Below, in pieces: positions 33,149 through 46,052 of a stretch of 64,000 bases of DNA. Numbering within the stretch: the stretch's first letter is position 1; each line of letters begins with the position of its first letter. The DNA comes from Streptomyces althioticus (GTDB taxonomy: Bacteria > Actinomycetota > Actinomycetes > Streptomycetales > Streptomycetaceae), in assembly GCA_014649355.1 (NCBI GenBank), contig BMSW01000001.1, positions 496,001-560,000 of the forward strand. The letters run 5' to 3'. The notes below the pieces were generated by a model. That model worked only from the letters and a program-made list of their open reading frames with translations, did no database searches and had not been told where the DNA came from. Position numbers and translations under genes: made by a program.

Positions 33149-33844
33149 ATGACGCGCGCGAGCGGGACGCAGGGGGGCCCGGTGGCCCTGAGCAGGGACG
33201 GGCTGCCCGCGTGGCTGGACCCGGTGGTCCACGCCGCCGAGACGGTCCGGCCCACGCAGCTGAGCCGCTTCCTGCCGCCGAAGGACGGCTCGGGGCGGCA
33301 GTCCGCCGTCCTGATCCTCTTCGGCGAGGACGAGCGCGGGCCCCAGCTGCTGCTCATGGAGCGGGCCAGTTCGCTGCGCTCGCACGCCGGGCAGCCGTCC
33401 TTCCCCGGCGGCGCCCTCGACCCCGAGGACGGCGACCCGCAGGGCGACGGACCGCTGCGGGCGGCGCTGCGCGAGGCCGAGGAGGAGACCGGGCTCGACC
33501 CGTCCGGCGTGCAGCTCTTCGGCGTGCTCCCGAGGCTCTACATCCCCGTCAGCGGCTTCGTCGTGACGCCCGTGCTCGGCTGGTGGCGCGATCCCACCCC
33601 CGTCGGCGTCGTCGACCCGAACGAGACGGCGCGGGTGTTCACCGTGCCCGTGGCCGATCTCACCCACCCGGACAACCGCGCGACCGCGATCCACCCCAGC
33701 GGCTTCCACGGACCCGCGTTCCTGGTCGAGTCGGCCCTCGTGTGGGGGTTCACCGCGGGGGTCATCGACCGGTTGCTGCACTTCGCGGGCTGGGAGCGCC
33801 CCTGGGATCGGGACAAGCAGGTCCCGCTGGACTGGAGGGCGTGA
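33149..33844 (+). CDS. Nudix hydrolase, coenzyme A diphosphatase type
   Basis: The 231-residue protein has the CoA-pyrophosphatase signature LLLMERASSLRSHAGQPSFPGGALDPEDGD (UPF0035-type), and the Nudix box GPLRAALREAEEETGLD. It is expected to cleave CoA and related dinucleotides to phosphopantetheine and ADP. ATG 33149 was chosen over an upstream ATG at 33119 for its better context (GGGTGGGC). It lies between nth and the MarP-like gene, as in mycobacteria. Confidence 0.88.
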   Translation: MTRASGTQGGPVALSRDGLPAWLDPVVHAAETVRPTQLSRFLPPKDGSGRQSAVLILFGEDERGPQLLLMERASSLRSHAGQPSFPGGALDPEDGDPQGDGPLRAALREAEEETGLDPSGVQLFGVLPRLYIPVSGFVVTPVLGWWRDPTPVGVVDPNETARVFTVPVADLTHPDNRATAIHPSGFHGPAFLVESALVWGFTAGVIDRLLHFAGWERPWDRDKQVPLDWRA

Positions 33845-33889
33845 CAGGGTGAGCGCCGTGCTGCGTAGGACGAGGCGAGGCTTGAATCG

Positions 33890-35089
33890 GTGAACGTGCT
33901 GGACATCCTGCTGCTGGTGGCAGCCGTGTGGTTCGCCGTGGTCGGATACCGACAGGGCTTCGTCGTCGGCATCCTGTCGGTGATCGGGTTCCTCGGGGGC
34001 GGCCTGATCGCCGTCTACACGCTGCCCGTCGTCTGGGACGCGGTGACGGACAACTCCGAGGTGGGCACCACCGCCGCCGTCGTGGCGGTCGTGGTGGTCA
34101 TAGTGTGCGCCTCCGTCGGCCAGGCCCTGACCACCCATCTGGGCAACAAGCTCCGCCGGTACATCACCTGGTCCCCCGCCCGCGCCCTCGACGCCACCGG
34201 CGGGGCCCTCGTCAACGTCGTCGCGATGCTCCTGGTCGCCTGGCTGATCGGCTCCGCCCTCGCCGGGACGACGCTGCCGACGCTCGGCAAGGAGGTGCGC
34301 GGCTCCAAGGTGCTGCTCGGCGTCTCCCGGGCGCTGCCGGACCAGGCGGACATCTGGTTCGCCGACTTCTCGTCCGTCCTCGCGCAGAACGGCTTCCCGC
34401 AGGTCTTCAGCCCGTTCGCCAACGAGCCCATCACGGACGTCCGTCCGCCCGACCCGGCGCTCGCGGGCAGCCCTGTCGCCGCCCGCGCGCAGCGCTCCAT
34501 CGTCAAGGTGACGGGCACGGCGACCAGCTGCGGCAAGGTGCTCGAGGGCACCGGCTTCGTCTTCGACGACCGGCGCGTCATGACCAACGCCCATGTGGTG
34601 GGCGGCGTCGACGAGCCGGTCGTGCAGATAGGCGGCGAGGGCCGCATGTACGACGCCACGGTCGTCCTGTACGACTGGAAGCGCGACATCGCCGTGCTCG
34701 ACGTGCCCGACATGGACGCCCCCGCGCTGCGGTTCGCCGCGGAGGACGCGAGCAGCGGGGACGGCGCGATCGTCGCCGGCTTCCCGGAGAACGGCGCGTA
34801 CGACGTCCGCGCGGCGCGGCTGCGCGGGCGCATCACGGCCAACGGCCCCGACATCTACCACCGCGGCACGGTGCGCCGCGACGTGTACTCGCTGTTCGCG
34901 ACGGTCCGTCAGGGCAACTCCGGCGGCCCGCTCCTCACGCCCGAGGGCGAGGTGTACGGCGTCATCTTCGCGAAGTCGCTGGACGACGACCGGACGGGAT
35001 ACGCGCTGACCGTGGACGAGATCCGCGAGGACATCGCCAGGGGCCGCAGCGCCGCCCAGGAGGTGGACAGCGACAAGTGCGCGCTCTGA
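33890..35089 (+). CDS. MarP-like membrane serine protease with CvpA-type N-terminus
   Basis: The 399-residue protein has four N-terminal membrane helices (about 1-120, CvpA/colicin-V-type) and a periplasmic trypsin-like domain. The triad reads as His235 (TNAHVVGG), Asp266 (RDIAVL) and Ser344 (GNSGGPL), almost the same numbers as recalled for M. tuberculosis MarP, an acid-resistance protease. GTG 33890 gives this match. A cysteine pair in the extracellular domain (near 215 and the C-terminus) may be redox sensitive. It probably cleaves cell-wall hydrolases or envelope proteins. Confidence 0.93.
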   Translation: MNVLDILLLVAAVWFAVVGYRQGFVVGILSVIGFLGGGLIAVYTLPVVWDAVTDNSEVGTTAAVVAVVVVIVCASVGQALTTHLGNKLRRYITWSPARALDATGGALVNVVAMLLVAWLIGSALAGTTLPTLGKEVRGSKVLLGVSRALPDQADIWFADFSSVLAQNGFPQVFSPFANEPITDVRPPDPALAGSPVAARAQRSIVKVTGTATSCGKVLEGTGFVFDDRRVMTNAHVVGGVDEPVVQIGGEGRMYDATVVLYDWKRDIAVLDVPDMDAPALRFAAEDASSGDGAIVAGFPENGAYDVRAARLRGRITANGPDIYHRGTVRRDVYSLFATVRQGNSGGPLLTPEGEVYGVIFAKSLDDDRTGYALTVDEIREDIARGRSAAQEVDSDKCAL

Positions 35090-35424
35090 GCGGTAACGGG
35101 ACCGGCAGCTGCCGGGACGTCAGGAACAGCCGGACGGGCCGTCAGCCCCGCGGGTGACGGAGCCTGACCGATACCCAGCGCGCACGGCGGCGGAGAATGC
35201 GCGGGATGCCGACCCTGAGATCCGTAGCTGCCATCTGTGGTGCACCGCCTCGCTGGTGGGAGCCCACACCGCTCGCCGAGCGGCGATTGCGGCTTGCGTC
35301 ACTGTAGTCGTGCGTCCAGCCCATACCCGGACGTGTGCCCCCGCCCCAAGGTCCATAACCGCCTGAGGGGCCGCCAATTGGCCTATGCGCCAGGCAATTG
35401 GCGTTCGTATGACCGGTCGGCCCG
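35090..35424. other. Convergent intergenic region with a bulged hairpin
   Basis: The gap of 335 bases holds no clear gene. A 71-codon frame at 35154-35366 lacks a ribosome site and known similarity. The inverted repeat at 35372-35403, listed separately, is the main feature. Confidence 0.5.
35372..35403. terminator. Inverted repeat CGCCAATTG...CAATTGGCG
   Basis: Nine-base arms (35372-35380, 35395-35403), extended by CCT/AGG after one bulged G, enclose a short loop 22 bases beyond the epoxide-hydrolase stop. It can serve as terminator for that gene; an operator role is less likely because neither gene starts here. Confidence 0.5.
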
Positions 35425-36375
35425 TCAGCGGTCCGGCTCGGGATCCTTCAGCCAGTTGATCAGCTCCGTCGAGAAGGCCACCGGGTCCTCCTCGTGCGGG
35501 AAGTGACCCAGCCCGTCGAACAGCCGCCAGCGGTACGGCGCTTCGACGTACTGCCCCGAACCCGCCGCGCTGCGCGTGCGCACCACCGGGTCCAGGGAGC
35601 CGTGCAGATGCAGCGTCGGCACCCGTACCGGGCGCTTCATCCTGCGGTTGAACTGGATGCCGTCCGGGCGGGCCAGCGACCGCACCATCCACCGGTACGG
35701 CTCGATCGAGCAGTGCGCCGTGGACGGGATGCACATGGCCCGCCGGTAGGTCTCCAGGACCTTCTCGTCGGGCGGCTGCGGCCCCGACCACTCCTCGATG
35801 AGCCGGGCCACCATCGCCCCGTCGTCCGCGGTGAGCCGCCGCTCCGGGATCCAGGGGCGCTGGAAGCCCCAGATGTGCGACTGGGCGGCCGTCTGCCGGG
35901 CGTCGGCGAGCATCGAGGAGCGCCACCGCCGCGGATGCGGCATCGAGGACACCGCGAGCCGCCGGACGAGCTTGGGGCGCATCGCCGCGGCCGTCCAGGC
36001 GAGGTAGCCGCCCAGGTCGTGGCCGACGAGCGCGGCGTCCGGCTCGCCCAGGGAGCGGATCACGCCGGTGACGTCCAGGGCGAGGTTGGCCGGGTCGTAG
36101 CCGCGCGGGGTGCGGTCGCTGCCGCCGACGCCCCGCAGGTCCATGGCGACGGCCCGGAACCCGGCGTCGGCGAGCGCCGTGAGCTGGTGCCGCCAGGTCC
36201 ACCAGAACTGGGGGAAGCCGTGCAGCAGCAGCACCAGCGGGCCGTCGCCCAGCTCCGCGATGTGGAAGCGGGCGCCGTTGGCGGCGACGTCCCGGTGGAC
36301 GAGTCCCGGGGCGTCCGGGAGGTCCAGGCGTACGACCGAGGCAGGTTGCGCCGAAGGAGTGGCGGGGTCCGTCAT
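35425..36375 (-). CDS. Alpha/beta-hydrolase, epoxide hydrolase type
   Basis: The 316-residue cytosolic enzyme has HGFPQFWWTWRHQ near 56-68 (HGxP oxyanion motif) and GHDLGGYLAW near 122 with aspartate as nucleophile. SDRTPRGYDP, a cap domain with tyrosine-rich helices and LGHFPHEEDP with the catalytic His near 290 follow. The aspartate nucleophile supports epoxide or haloalkane hydrolysis. It overlaps the holin-like gene upstream by ATGA (36372-36375), so both are one unit. M. tuberculosis has an epoxide hydrolase (ephE) at the same position. Confidence 0.88.
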   Translation of the reverse strand: MTDPATPSAQPASVVRLDLPDAPGLVHRDVAANGARFHIAELGDGPLVLLLHGFPQFWWTWRHQLTALADAGFRAVAMDLRGVGGSDRTPRGYDPANLALDVTGVIRSLGEPDAALVGHDLGGYLAWTAAAMRPKLVRRLAVSSMPHPRRWRSSMLADARQTAAQSHIWGFQRPWIPERRLTADDGAMVARLIEEWSGPQPPDEKVLETYRRAMCIPSTAHCSIEPYRWMVRSLARPDGIQFNRRMKRPVRVPTLHLHGSLDPVVRTRSAAGSGQYVEAPYRWRLFDGLGHFPHEEDPVAFSTELINWLKDPEPDR

Positions 36376-36860
36376 GAGGACGAGCGTGCCACAGCCTCGA
36401 TGGCCTCGGGGCCACGGTGCTCGGGGAGGGCCGGACGCGGGTGCGGCTTCGCCTTCTGCAGCACGCCCGCCGTCTCCTTCACCGAGGCGGCGACCTTCTG
36501 CGGACCGCGGCCCTTCTTGGCCTTCTTGGCGAACACGATGCCGATGAGGGCGAGGAGCCCCGCGATCAGGCAGTTCGCCGCGAAGGACAGCAGGAAGCAC
36601 ACCGCCATGTTCCAGCCGCTCCAGGTGCGGATGCCGTAGGCGAGCGCGAAGTTCAGCATCGGCAGGGAGAACAGCAGCAGCACGCCCGCCGCCATGAACG
36701 CGCCGCCGCTCGTCGCGCCCCGCTTCACGTCCTGCCTGAGCTGCGCCTTCGCCAGCGCGATCTCGTCGTGCACCAGCGCCGACATCTCCGCCGTCGCCGT
36801 GGCGAACAGCTGGCCGATGCTGCGTTCGGCGCCGACCGGGCTGCCGTCGGGTGCGCTCAT
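36372..36860 (-). CDS. Phage-holin-3-6-type small membrane protein
   Basis: The 162-residue protein has an N-terminal amphipathic helix (SIGQLFATATAEMSALVHDEIALAKAQL) and two membrane helices, at about 55-75 and 84-108 (FMAAGVLLLFSLPML and MAVCFLLSFAANCLIAGLLALIGIVFA). A basic, Pro-rich tail ends it. The family is often labelled holin but occurs in non-phage envelope loci. It is coupled to the hydrolase by overlap. The role is unknown; a membrane scaffold is one possibility. Confidence 0.82.
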   Translation of the reverse strand: MSAPDGSPVGAERSIGQLFATATAEMSALVHDEIALAKAQLRQDVKRGATSGGAFMAAGVLLLFSLPMLNFALAYGIRTWSGWNMAVCFLLSFAANCLIAGLLALIGIVFAKKAKKGRGPQKVAASVKETAGVLQKAKPHPRPALPEHRGPEAIEAVARSSS

Positions 36861-36946
36861 CGCGGTCTCCCTCTTCTCCGTACGCCTCGCGTACGTCCGT
36901 CGTGCCTGCGCGGGACGGTCCCGTTCTTTTGTACCGTCTCGTCAGA

Positions 36947-38386
<1,440 letters not shown>

Positions 38387-38783
38387 TTCCTCTGGTGGAC
38401 GGGCAGCACGAATCGTGTGCCGACCAGACTTCCCGGCGCTCCATGAGACTACTTTTGCCGTTCTTTAGCGTAGCTAACGTGCCCCCCGGCCGCACCAGCA
38501 GCATCTGTGACCCGGGCGCGGAGCGGCCGACGGTGCCTTGGCAGGGGAACAGGCAGGGGCGTGGGGCTGACCTGCGGAGATGGCGGCCGGCCGGCGAGTC
38601 CGCCGAGCCGTGCCCGGACGTCGCGCGGGAGCCGGGCGTGGTTCGCCTCACAGATCGCGGCCCGCCACACAGGACGCCGCCCGTGCCCCCACGAGCGGGG
38701 GCACGGGCGGCGGTGCACTGGTCCGGACGGGTGCCGGCGGGCTGGGTCTCGCCCTCCGGCACCCGTCCGGGCAGGTGTGCCGG
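38387..38783. other. Intergenic region between acs and nhaA
   Basis: The 397-base gap holds the nhaA promoter side, AT-richer at 38440-38490 (TAGCTACGCTAAAG on the minus strand is a candidate promoter core), and the acs terminator. No gene is seen. Confidence 0.5.
38676..38711 (-). terminator. Terminator of acs
   Basis: A perfect 15-base stem (38676-38690 with 38697-38711) closes on ACGAGC, 73 bases past the acs stop. Confidence 0.85.
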
Positions 38784-40739
<1,956 letters not shown>

Positions 40740-40934
40740 GGCATCTGCCTTTCCCAGGGTGTCCGTTGTGTCCCAGGCCACAGCTCATCAGACCCGGGGG
40801 CACGCTGACAAGGGTCGACGGGAAATTGGTTTAGACCTGTCGGGGTCGTGTCGTGCGGTTGCCCGACACCCCTTCCCACGGGGCGCCGGGCAACCTGGTT
40901 CAAGTGGTGTAACGCCTCTCACACCTGGCGCGCG

Positions 40935-43367
40935 TCACACCGCCAGGTCCACCTCACGTACCCGGTCGAAGACCCTCTCCTCCTCCTGTTCGGCGAGGAG
41001 GTACGCCTGGGCCTCACCCACGTGGAAGTACACCCCGTGCAGTTCGAGCGTCCCCTTTTCCAGCGCGCGGGCGACCGACTCATGGGCGCGCAGGTGCTCC
41101 AGCTGCTGCACCACGTTGGTCAGGCAGAGCTGCTCGACGTCGTCGGCGGGGGCCCGCCCGGCCAGCCGGGGCGCGGGCGCACCGGGGTCGCGCAGCCGCT
41201 CCAGACTCGGCCCGCCGTGCCGCAGCCAGCGGCCGAGCGGCGTGACGGCGGGGGAGCCGGGGCGGGAGCCGAGGAGGGCCTGCATGGCACCGCACCCCGA
41301 GTGGCCGCACACGGTGATCGACCGCACCGCCAGCACGTCGACGGCGTACTCGATGGCGGCTGCCACCGAGTCGTCGCCTCTCTCCGCACCGGGCGGCGGC
41401 ACCAGGTTGCCGACGTTGCGCACCACGAACAGGTCGCCGGGGCCGCTGGAGGTGATCATCGAGGTGACCACCCGGGAGTCGGCACAGGTCAGGAACAGCT
41501 GCGACGGCTGCTGCCCCTCCCGCGCCAGCCGGGCCAGCTCGCCGCGCACCAGGGGCGCCGTGCGGCGCTGGAAGGTGCTGAGGCCGCGCACCAGCTGACG
41601 TCCGCCCGGGGCGTGTCCGCGGGCCGGGGTGCCCGGATCGGCGGGCCGGTGTGCGTCGGCGCTCGTGCGGGTCGTGTCCGGGCGGTCCCCGGTGTCCGGG
41701 GCGGGGGAGGGCCGCTCGCACTGGTGGTTGCGCCAGGCCGTCCAGGGGCGGCAGCGGCAGTCGCCTGTGGTGCCGGGCTCCCCGTCGTGCGCCGGTTCGG
41801 TGGAGAGTGCGCCGGGTTCGGCGATCCGCACCCCCGAGCGTCGGCCGGTGATCTCCACGGTGCCGCCGCGCGCGGTGTGCGTGTTCTGCCAGTCCTGCAG
41901 CGTCTCGTACGCCGCGTGGTCCATGAAGGACCCGTTCAACGACACCACCGCATCCGTGCCTTGGGGGACGAGGTGAAGGGCCCGGCTGAGCCGTGGCACC
42001 GCGAGGAACGTCAACTGCCCGCGCACGTGCACGTGATGGACGCCGCTCTCCTCCTCGTGGGTGATCCGGGTCCGGGTGAGCCGGTGCAGGGCCACGCCCA
42101 CGGCCACGGCGATGCCGAGCGCCACGCCCTCCAGCACCCCGAGCGAGATCACCCCGAGGGCGGTGACGGCGTAGACGAGGACCTCGCGGTGGCGCGTCAC
42201 CGTGCGGATGTGGTGCAGGGACACCATGCGCAGGCCGACCGCCATGACCAGCGCGGCGAGGGCGGCGAGCGGGATCAGCTCCAGCAGCGGGACCAGCACC
42301 AGCGCGGCCGCCACCACCAGGGCGCCGTGGATGATCGTGGCGTTCCGGCTGACGGCGCCGGCGTGGACGTTCGCCGTGCTGCGGACGGCGACGCCGGCCA
42401 CGGGCAGACCGCCGAGCGTGCCGGAGACCACGTTGGCCGCGCCCTGGCCGAGCAGCTCCCGGTCAAGGTCGGAGCGGACGGGGCTCGGCGCGCCGGGGCG
42501 GGCGGCGGCCAGCTTGTCCACGGCCGTCGCGCCGAGCAGCGACTGCACGCTGCACACCAGCGTCGTGGTCAGCACGGCCGCGACGAGACCGAGCACGGGA
42601 CCCTCGGGCAGCCCGGCCAGCGCGTGGCTGTGCCACGACGGCAGGTCCACCACGGGCAGCACCAGTCCGGCCGCCGCGGCGACCGCGGTGGCGCCCGCGA
42701 CGGCGACCAGCGCGGCGGGCATCCGGCGCAACAGGTGTCCGGCGCGTCCGGGCATCCGCGGCCAGAGGAGCAGGACGGCCAGCGTCAGCACGCTCACCGC
42801 CAGCGCGGCGGGGTCGAGGCGCGCCAACTGCGCGGGCAGGGCGCGGAGGTTGTCGGGTACGGAGCTCTGCGGCTCGCCCCCGAGGACGATGTGCGCCTGG
42901 GCGACGGCGATGGTGACGCCGATGCCCGCCAGCATGCCGTGCACGATCGCGGGGCTCACGGCGAGGGCCGCTCGGGCCACGCGCAGACAGGCGAGGCCGA
43001 GCTGGGCGAGGCCGGCGAGGACGGTGACGGCGCAGGTGGTGCGCCAGCCGTACTGGTGGATGAGGTCGGCGGTGACGACCGTGAGTCCCGCCGCGGGGCC
43101 GCTCACCTGGAGCGGCGAGCCGCCGAGCCGTCCGGCGACGAGCCCGCCCACGGCCGCGGCGACCAGGCCGGCCTGGAGGGGCGCGCCGGTGGCGAGGGCG
43201 ATGCCGAGGGACAGGGGGAGGGCGATGAGGAAGACCGCCACGGCGGCCGAGAGATCGGCGCCCGCGACGCGGAAGCGGCGACTGCGGCCGGGCGGCGGGC
43301 TGTGCGGGGGATGGGCTCGTTCGGTGTGCGCCGATTCGGTGGCGCCGGCGGGAAGGCAGGCTGACAT
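40935..43367 (-). CDS. SulP-type anion transporter fused to a STAS and a beta-carbonic anhydrase domain
   Basis: The 810-residue protein has three parts. A SulP/SLC26 transporter (about 35-440) has QVSGPAAGLTVV near 93-104. A STAS domain lies near 450-520. After a Pro/Arg-rich linker comes a beta-carbonic anhydrase with zinc ligands Cys628 (CADSR), Asp630, His689 and Cys692 (HSGCG). The fusion suggests bicarbonate or CO2 handling, with hydration coupled to transport. ATG 43367 follows GGAG. Such fusions occur in other actinomycetes as I recall. Sulfate could also be the substrate. Confidence 0.9.
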   Translation of the reverse strand: MSACLPAGATESAHTERAHPPHSPPPGRSRRFRVAGADLSAAVAVFLIALPLSLGIALATGAPLQAGLVAAAVGGLVAGRLGGSPLQVSGPAAGLTVVTADLIHQYGWRTTCAVTVLAGLAQLGLACLRVARAALAVSPAIVHGMLAGIGVTIAVAQAHIVLGGEPQSSVPDNLRALPAQLARLDPAALAVSVLTLAVLLLWPRMPGRAGHLLRRMPAALVAVAGATAVAAAAGLVLPVVDLPSWHSHALAGLPEGPVLGLVAAVLTTTLVCSVQSLLGATAVDKLAAARPGAPSPVRSDLDRELLGQGAANVVSGTLGGLPVAGVAVRSTANVHAGAVSRNATIIHGALVVAAALVLVPLLELIPLAALAALVMAVGLRMVSLHHIRTVTRHREVLVYAVTALGVISLGVLEGVALGIAVAVGVALHRLTRTRITHEEESGVHHVHVRGQLTFLAVPRLSRALHLVPQGTDAVVSLNGSFMDHAAYETLQDWQNTHTARGGTVEITGRRSGVRIAEPGALSTEPAHDGEPGTTGDCRCRPWTAWRNHQCERPSPAPDTGDRPDTTRTSADAHRPADPGTPARGHAPGGRQLVRGLSTFQRRTAPLVRGELARLAREGQQPSQLFLTCADSRVVTSMITSSGPGDLFVVRNVGNLVPPPGAERGDDSVAAAIEYAVDVLAVRSITVCGHSGCGAMQALLGSRPGSPAVTPLGRWLRHGGPSLERLRDPGAPAPRLAGRAPADDVEQLCLTNVVQQLEHLRAHESVARALEKGTLELHGVYFHVGEAQAYLLAEQEEERVFDRVREVDLAV

Positions 43368-43698
43368 GGACTCCCGTCTCCTTCGGGTCTGCGCGGTCGC
43401 GTGACGGTGGGGGCCCGCTCGGGCGGAGCGGTCGCGGCCGTGGGGCACGGCCCCAGAACGGCGGGATGTACTGACTCTCAGTAAACAGATCGTAATTGCG
43501 AGTAAAGGACCGGCATAGACTTTCCGGGCAAATGGCGGCAGGCGTCACCCCGAGGGGTGAAGTGGCCATTTCATCGGCTTGTCGTATTAATTCACTTCTT
43601 CTTTCCGTGCGAGGTTGACGGCGCGGTCGGCATGGACCGGCCCGGCACCACACAACGCCTCATCGAGCTCGGCCCGAGAGAAGGAAGAAGGTGGGCTA
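43368..43698. other. Divergent promoter region of the SulP-CA and lipoprotein genes
   Basis: 331 bases separate the two divergent starts. The middle (43470-43610) is AT-rich for this genome. It carries TGAAGTGG (about 43557) and an opposing TTCACTTC (about 43592) that make an imperfect inverted repeat, and TATTAAT. It likely holds promoters for both genes; no consensus can be assigned confidently. Confidence 0.5.
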
Positions 43699-44967
43699 AT
43701 GGCCGCCACCCACAGGATCGCCACGGGCACCGTGATCACCGCGGTCTGCCTCGCCGCGCTCGCCGGCTGCGGAACCGGCGGCGGAGGGGGGCAGGGCGGG
43801 CCGGAACAGGAGAAGGCGCAGCCGGCCCCCGCGCCCAAGAACGTCGTCCGGCTGATCGGCGACGGCTCCACCGCCTACACCGGCGCCCAGCCGCACCTGC
43901 CCAAGCCGGAGCGGCTGAAGCCCGGTGAGAAGCCCCCGCAGTTCGTGGTGTTCTCCTGGGACGGCGCGGGCGAGGACAGTCAGAAGCTGTTCTCCCACTT
44001 CCGCAAGGTCGCCAAGGAGAACGACGCGACCATGACGTACTTCCTCAGCGGCGTGTACCTCCTGCCGGAGGAGAAGCGCGACCTGTACAGCCCGCCGCAG
44101 CACTCGCCGGGCCGCTCCGACATCGGCTTCAACGACCAGCAGGGCATCGCCGACACCGTGAAGCAGCTGCGGCTGGCCTGGCTCGAGGGCAACGAGATCG
44201 GCACCCACTTCAACGGTCACTTCTGCGGCAGCGACGGAGGGGTCGGCGAGTGGTCGGTGGAGGAGTGGAAGGAGGAGATCGCCCAGGCCAAGCAGTTCGT
44301 GAAGACCTGGAAGACCAACGCCGGCATGAAGAACGAGGCCCCGCTGCCCTTCGACTACGACAAGGAGCTCATCGGGGCCCGCACACCCTGCCTGGAAGGG
44401 CAGAAGAACTTCATGAAGGCCGCCCGGGACCTGGGCTTCCGCTACGACACCAGCGGCGTCAACAACCAGGTCTGGCCCCAGAAGAAGTCCGGGCTGTGGG
44501 ACCTGTCGATGCAGCTCGTGCCCTTCCCCGGGCACTCCTTCGAGCAGCTCACCATGGACTACAACTTCATGGTGAACCAGTCCGGCACCACCACCCAGGG
44601 CGACCCCTCCAAGCACGAGATGTGGGGCGACCAGATGCGGGACGGCCTGCTCCAGGGCTTCGAGCGCGCCTACAACGGCAACAGGGCGCCCCTGATCATC
44701 GGCAACCACTTCGAGTCGTGGAACGGCGGCACGTACATGCGGGCCGTCGAAGAGGTTGTCGAGACGGTGTGCACCAAGTCCGACGTGCGGTGCGTCTCCT
44801 TCCGCCAGCTGGCGGACTGGCTGGACGCGCAGGACCCGGCGACCCTGGAGAAGCTGCGCTCGCTGGGTGTCGGCGAGGCCCCGAAGAAGGGCTGGAAGAC
44901 CTTCCTGGCCTCCGGCCCCGCCCCGGCCCCCAAGGGCGCGCCGGGTTCCCCCGCGCCGAAGGGGTGA
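43699..44967 (+). CDS. Secreted lipoprotein of the polysaccharide-deacetylase-like group
   Basis: The 422-residue protein has a lipoprotein signal peptide with lipobox CLAALAGC (Cys at about residue 24). A Gly-rich linker leads to a large extracellular domain. FVVFSWDGAGEDSQKLFSHF near 77-95, THFNGHFC near 171 and RTPCLEGQ near 230 resemble the NodB-type fold, where Asp and two His bind metal. The D/H/H spacing is unusual. ATG 43699 follows GGAAGAAGG. It may modify cell-wall glycans, but activity is not assured. A Pro/Ala/Lys tail ends it. Confidence 0.78.
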   Translation: MAATHRIATGTVITAVCLAALAGCGTGGGGGQGGPEQEKAQPAPAPKNVVRLIGDGSTAYTGAQPHLPKPERLKPGEKPPQFVVFSWDGAGEDSQKLFSHFRKVAKENDATMTYFLSGVYLLPEEKRDLYSPPQHSPGRSDIGFNDQQGIADTVKQLRLAWLEGNEIGTHFNGHFCGSDGGVGEWSVEEWKEEIAQAKQFVKTWKTNAGMKNEAPLPFDYDKELIGARTPCLEGQKNFMKAARDLGFRYDTSGVNNQVWPQKKSGLWDLSMQLVPFPGHSFEQLTMDYNFMVNQSGTTTQGDPSKHEMWGDQMRDGLLQGFERAYNGNRAPLIIGNHFESWNGGTYMRAVEEVVETVCTKSDVRCVSFRQLADWLDAQDPATLEKLRSLGVGEAPKKGWKTFLASGPAPAPKGAPGSPAPKG

Positions 44968-44970
44968 GAC

Positions 44971-45957
44971 TCAGGCCCCGGCGGTGACGCTCTCGCCGAG
45001 CACGAAACCGGGGTCGACCTGCGCCGCCAGGTCGGCCCCGGTGCGCTCGTTGCCCCACGACTCGGCGTTCTTGAGGTGGAAGTGCACCATCTGGCGCGTG
45101 TACCGCTCCCAGTCCCGCCGCTCGTACGTCGCGTCGGCCGCATCGCGCAGCGTGCGCAGGGCGAGCCGGTTGGACTCCTCCAGCGCGGCGAACCGCGGCG
45201 GGCGGCCCTTCTCCATGGCCCGCACCCAGTCCGAGTGGCCCACGGTCACCAGCAGGTCGTCCCCCACCTCCGCGCGCAGGAAGTCGAGGTCGTCCGGGCC
45301 TTGCACCTTGTTGCCGACGACCCTCAGCGCCACGCCGAAGTCACGGGCGTACTCCTTGTACTGGCGGTAGACGGAGACGCCCTTCCGGGTCGGCTCGGCG
45401 ACGAGGAACGTCATGTCGAAGCGGGTGAACATGCCGGACGCGAAGGAGTCCGAGCCGGCCGTCATGTCGACCACGACGTACTCGCCGGGGCCGTCCACCA
45501 GGTGGTTCAGGCAGAGCTCCACCGCTCCGGTCTTGGAGTGGTAGCAGGCGACCCCCAGGTCGGCGTCGGTGAAGGGGCCGGTGACCATCAGACGGACCGT
45601 GCCGCCGTCCAGCCGCACCGGGCGCGCGCAGGCGTCGTAGACCGGGTTGTCCTCCTGGACCCGCAGCAGCCGGGAGCCCTCGCCGGGCGGGGTCGTCTTG
45701 ATCATCGTGTCGGCGGACGCGATGCGCGGGTTGCTGCCGCGCAGGTGGTCCTTGATCAGCCGGAGGTGTTCGCCCATCGCGGGGAGGGCGGCGGCCTCCG
45801 CCTCGTCCAGGCCCAGCGCGGCCCCGAGGTGCTGGTTGATGTCGGCGTCCACGGCGACGACCGGGGCGCCCTCGGCCGCGAGATGACGGATGAACAGGGA
45901 GGACAGGGTCGTCTTTCCACTCCCGCCCTTCCCAACGAAAGCAATTTTCATGTTCAC
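44971..45957 (-). CDS. MinD/CooC-like ATP-binding protein
   Basis: The 328-residue protein begins at ATG or GTG near 45957 (MNMKIAFVGKGGSGKTTLS), a deviant Walker A with signature lysine. DADINQHLGAALG near 40 and VVVDMTAGSDSF near 165 match CooC/CODH maturation and Soj/Mrp-like P-loop NTPases. A C-terminal regulatory part includes VAEPTRKGVSVYRQYKEY. No carbon monoxide dehydrogenase gene is nearby. Its start is 95 bases from the Fic-like gene, which diverges from it, so the two may share regulation. The client protein is unknown. Confidence 0.82.
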   Translation of the reverse strand: MNMKIAFVGKGGSGKTTLSSLFIRHLAAEGAPVVAVDADINQHLGAALGLDEAEAAALPAMGEHLRLIKDHLRGSNPRIASADTMIKTTPPGEGSRLLRVQEDNPVYDACARPVRLDGGTVRLMVTGPFTDADLGVACYHSKTGAVELCLNHLVDGPGEYVVVDMTAGSDSFASGMFTRFDMTFLVAEPTRKGVSVYRQYKEYARDFGVALRVVGNKVQGPDDLDFLRAEVGDDLLVTVGHSDWVRAMEKGRPPRFAALEESNRLALRTLRDAADATYERRDWERYTRQMVHFHLKNAESWGNERTGADLAAQVDPGFVLGESVTAGA

Positions 45958-46039
45958 GAAGCGTAGTGCCTCGATAGCTGTACGTCACAACGGGGCGTGA
46001 AGAAGACCACTCCATCGTGGGGCGGGCGTCCGGGGTGCG

Positions 46040-46045
46040 TAGGGT
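46040..46045 (+). promoter_or_regulatory. -10 element, leaderless transcript of the Fic-like gene
   Basis: TAGGGT ends seven bases before ATG 46053 and no ribosome site is present. Confidence 0.5.
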
Positions 46046-46052
46046 CGTACTC

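Noticed and set aside
35154..35366. 70-residue plus-strand frame in the MarP/epoxide hydrolase gap
   Set aside because: No ribosome site and no recognised similarity, and the minus strand is also open.
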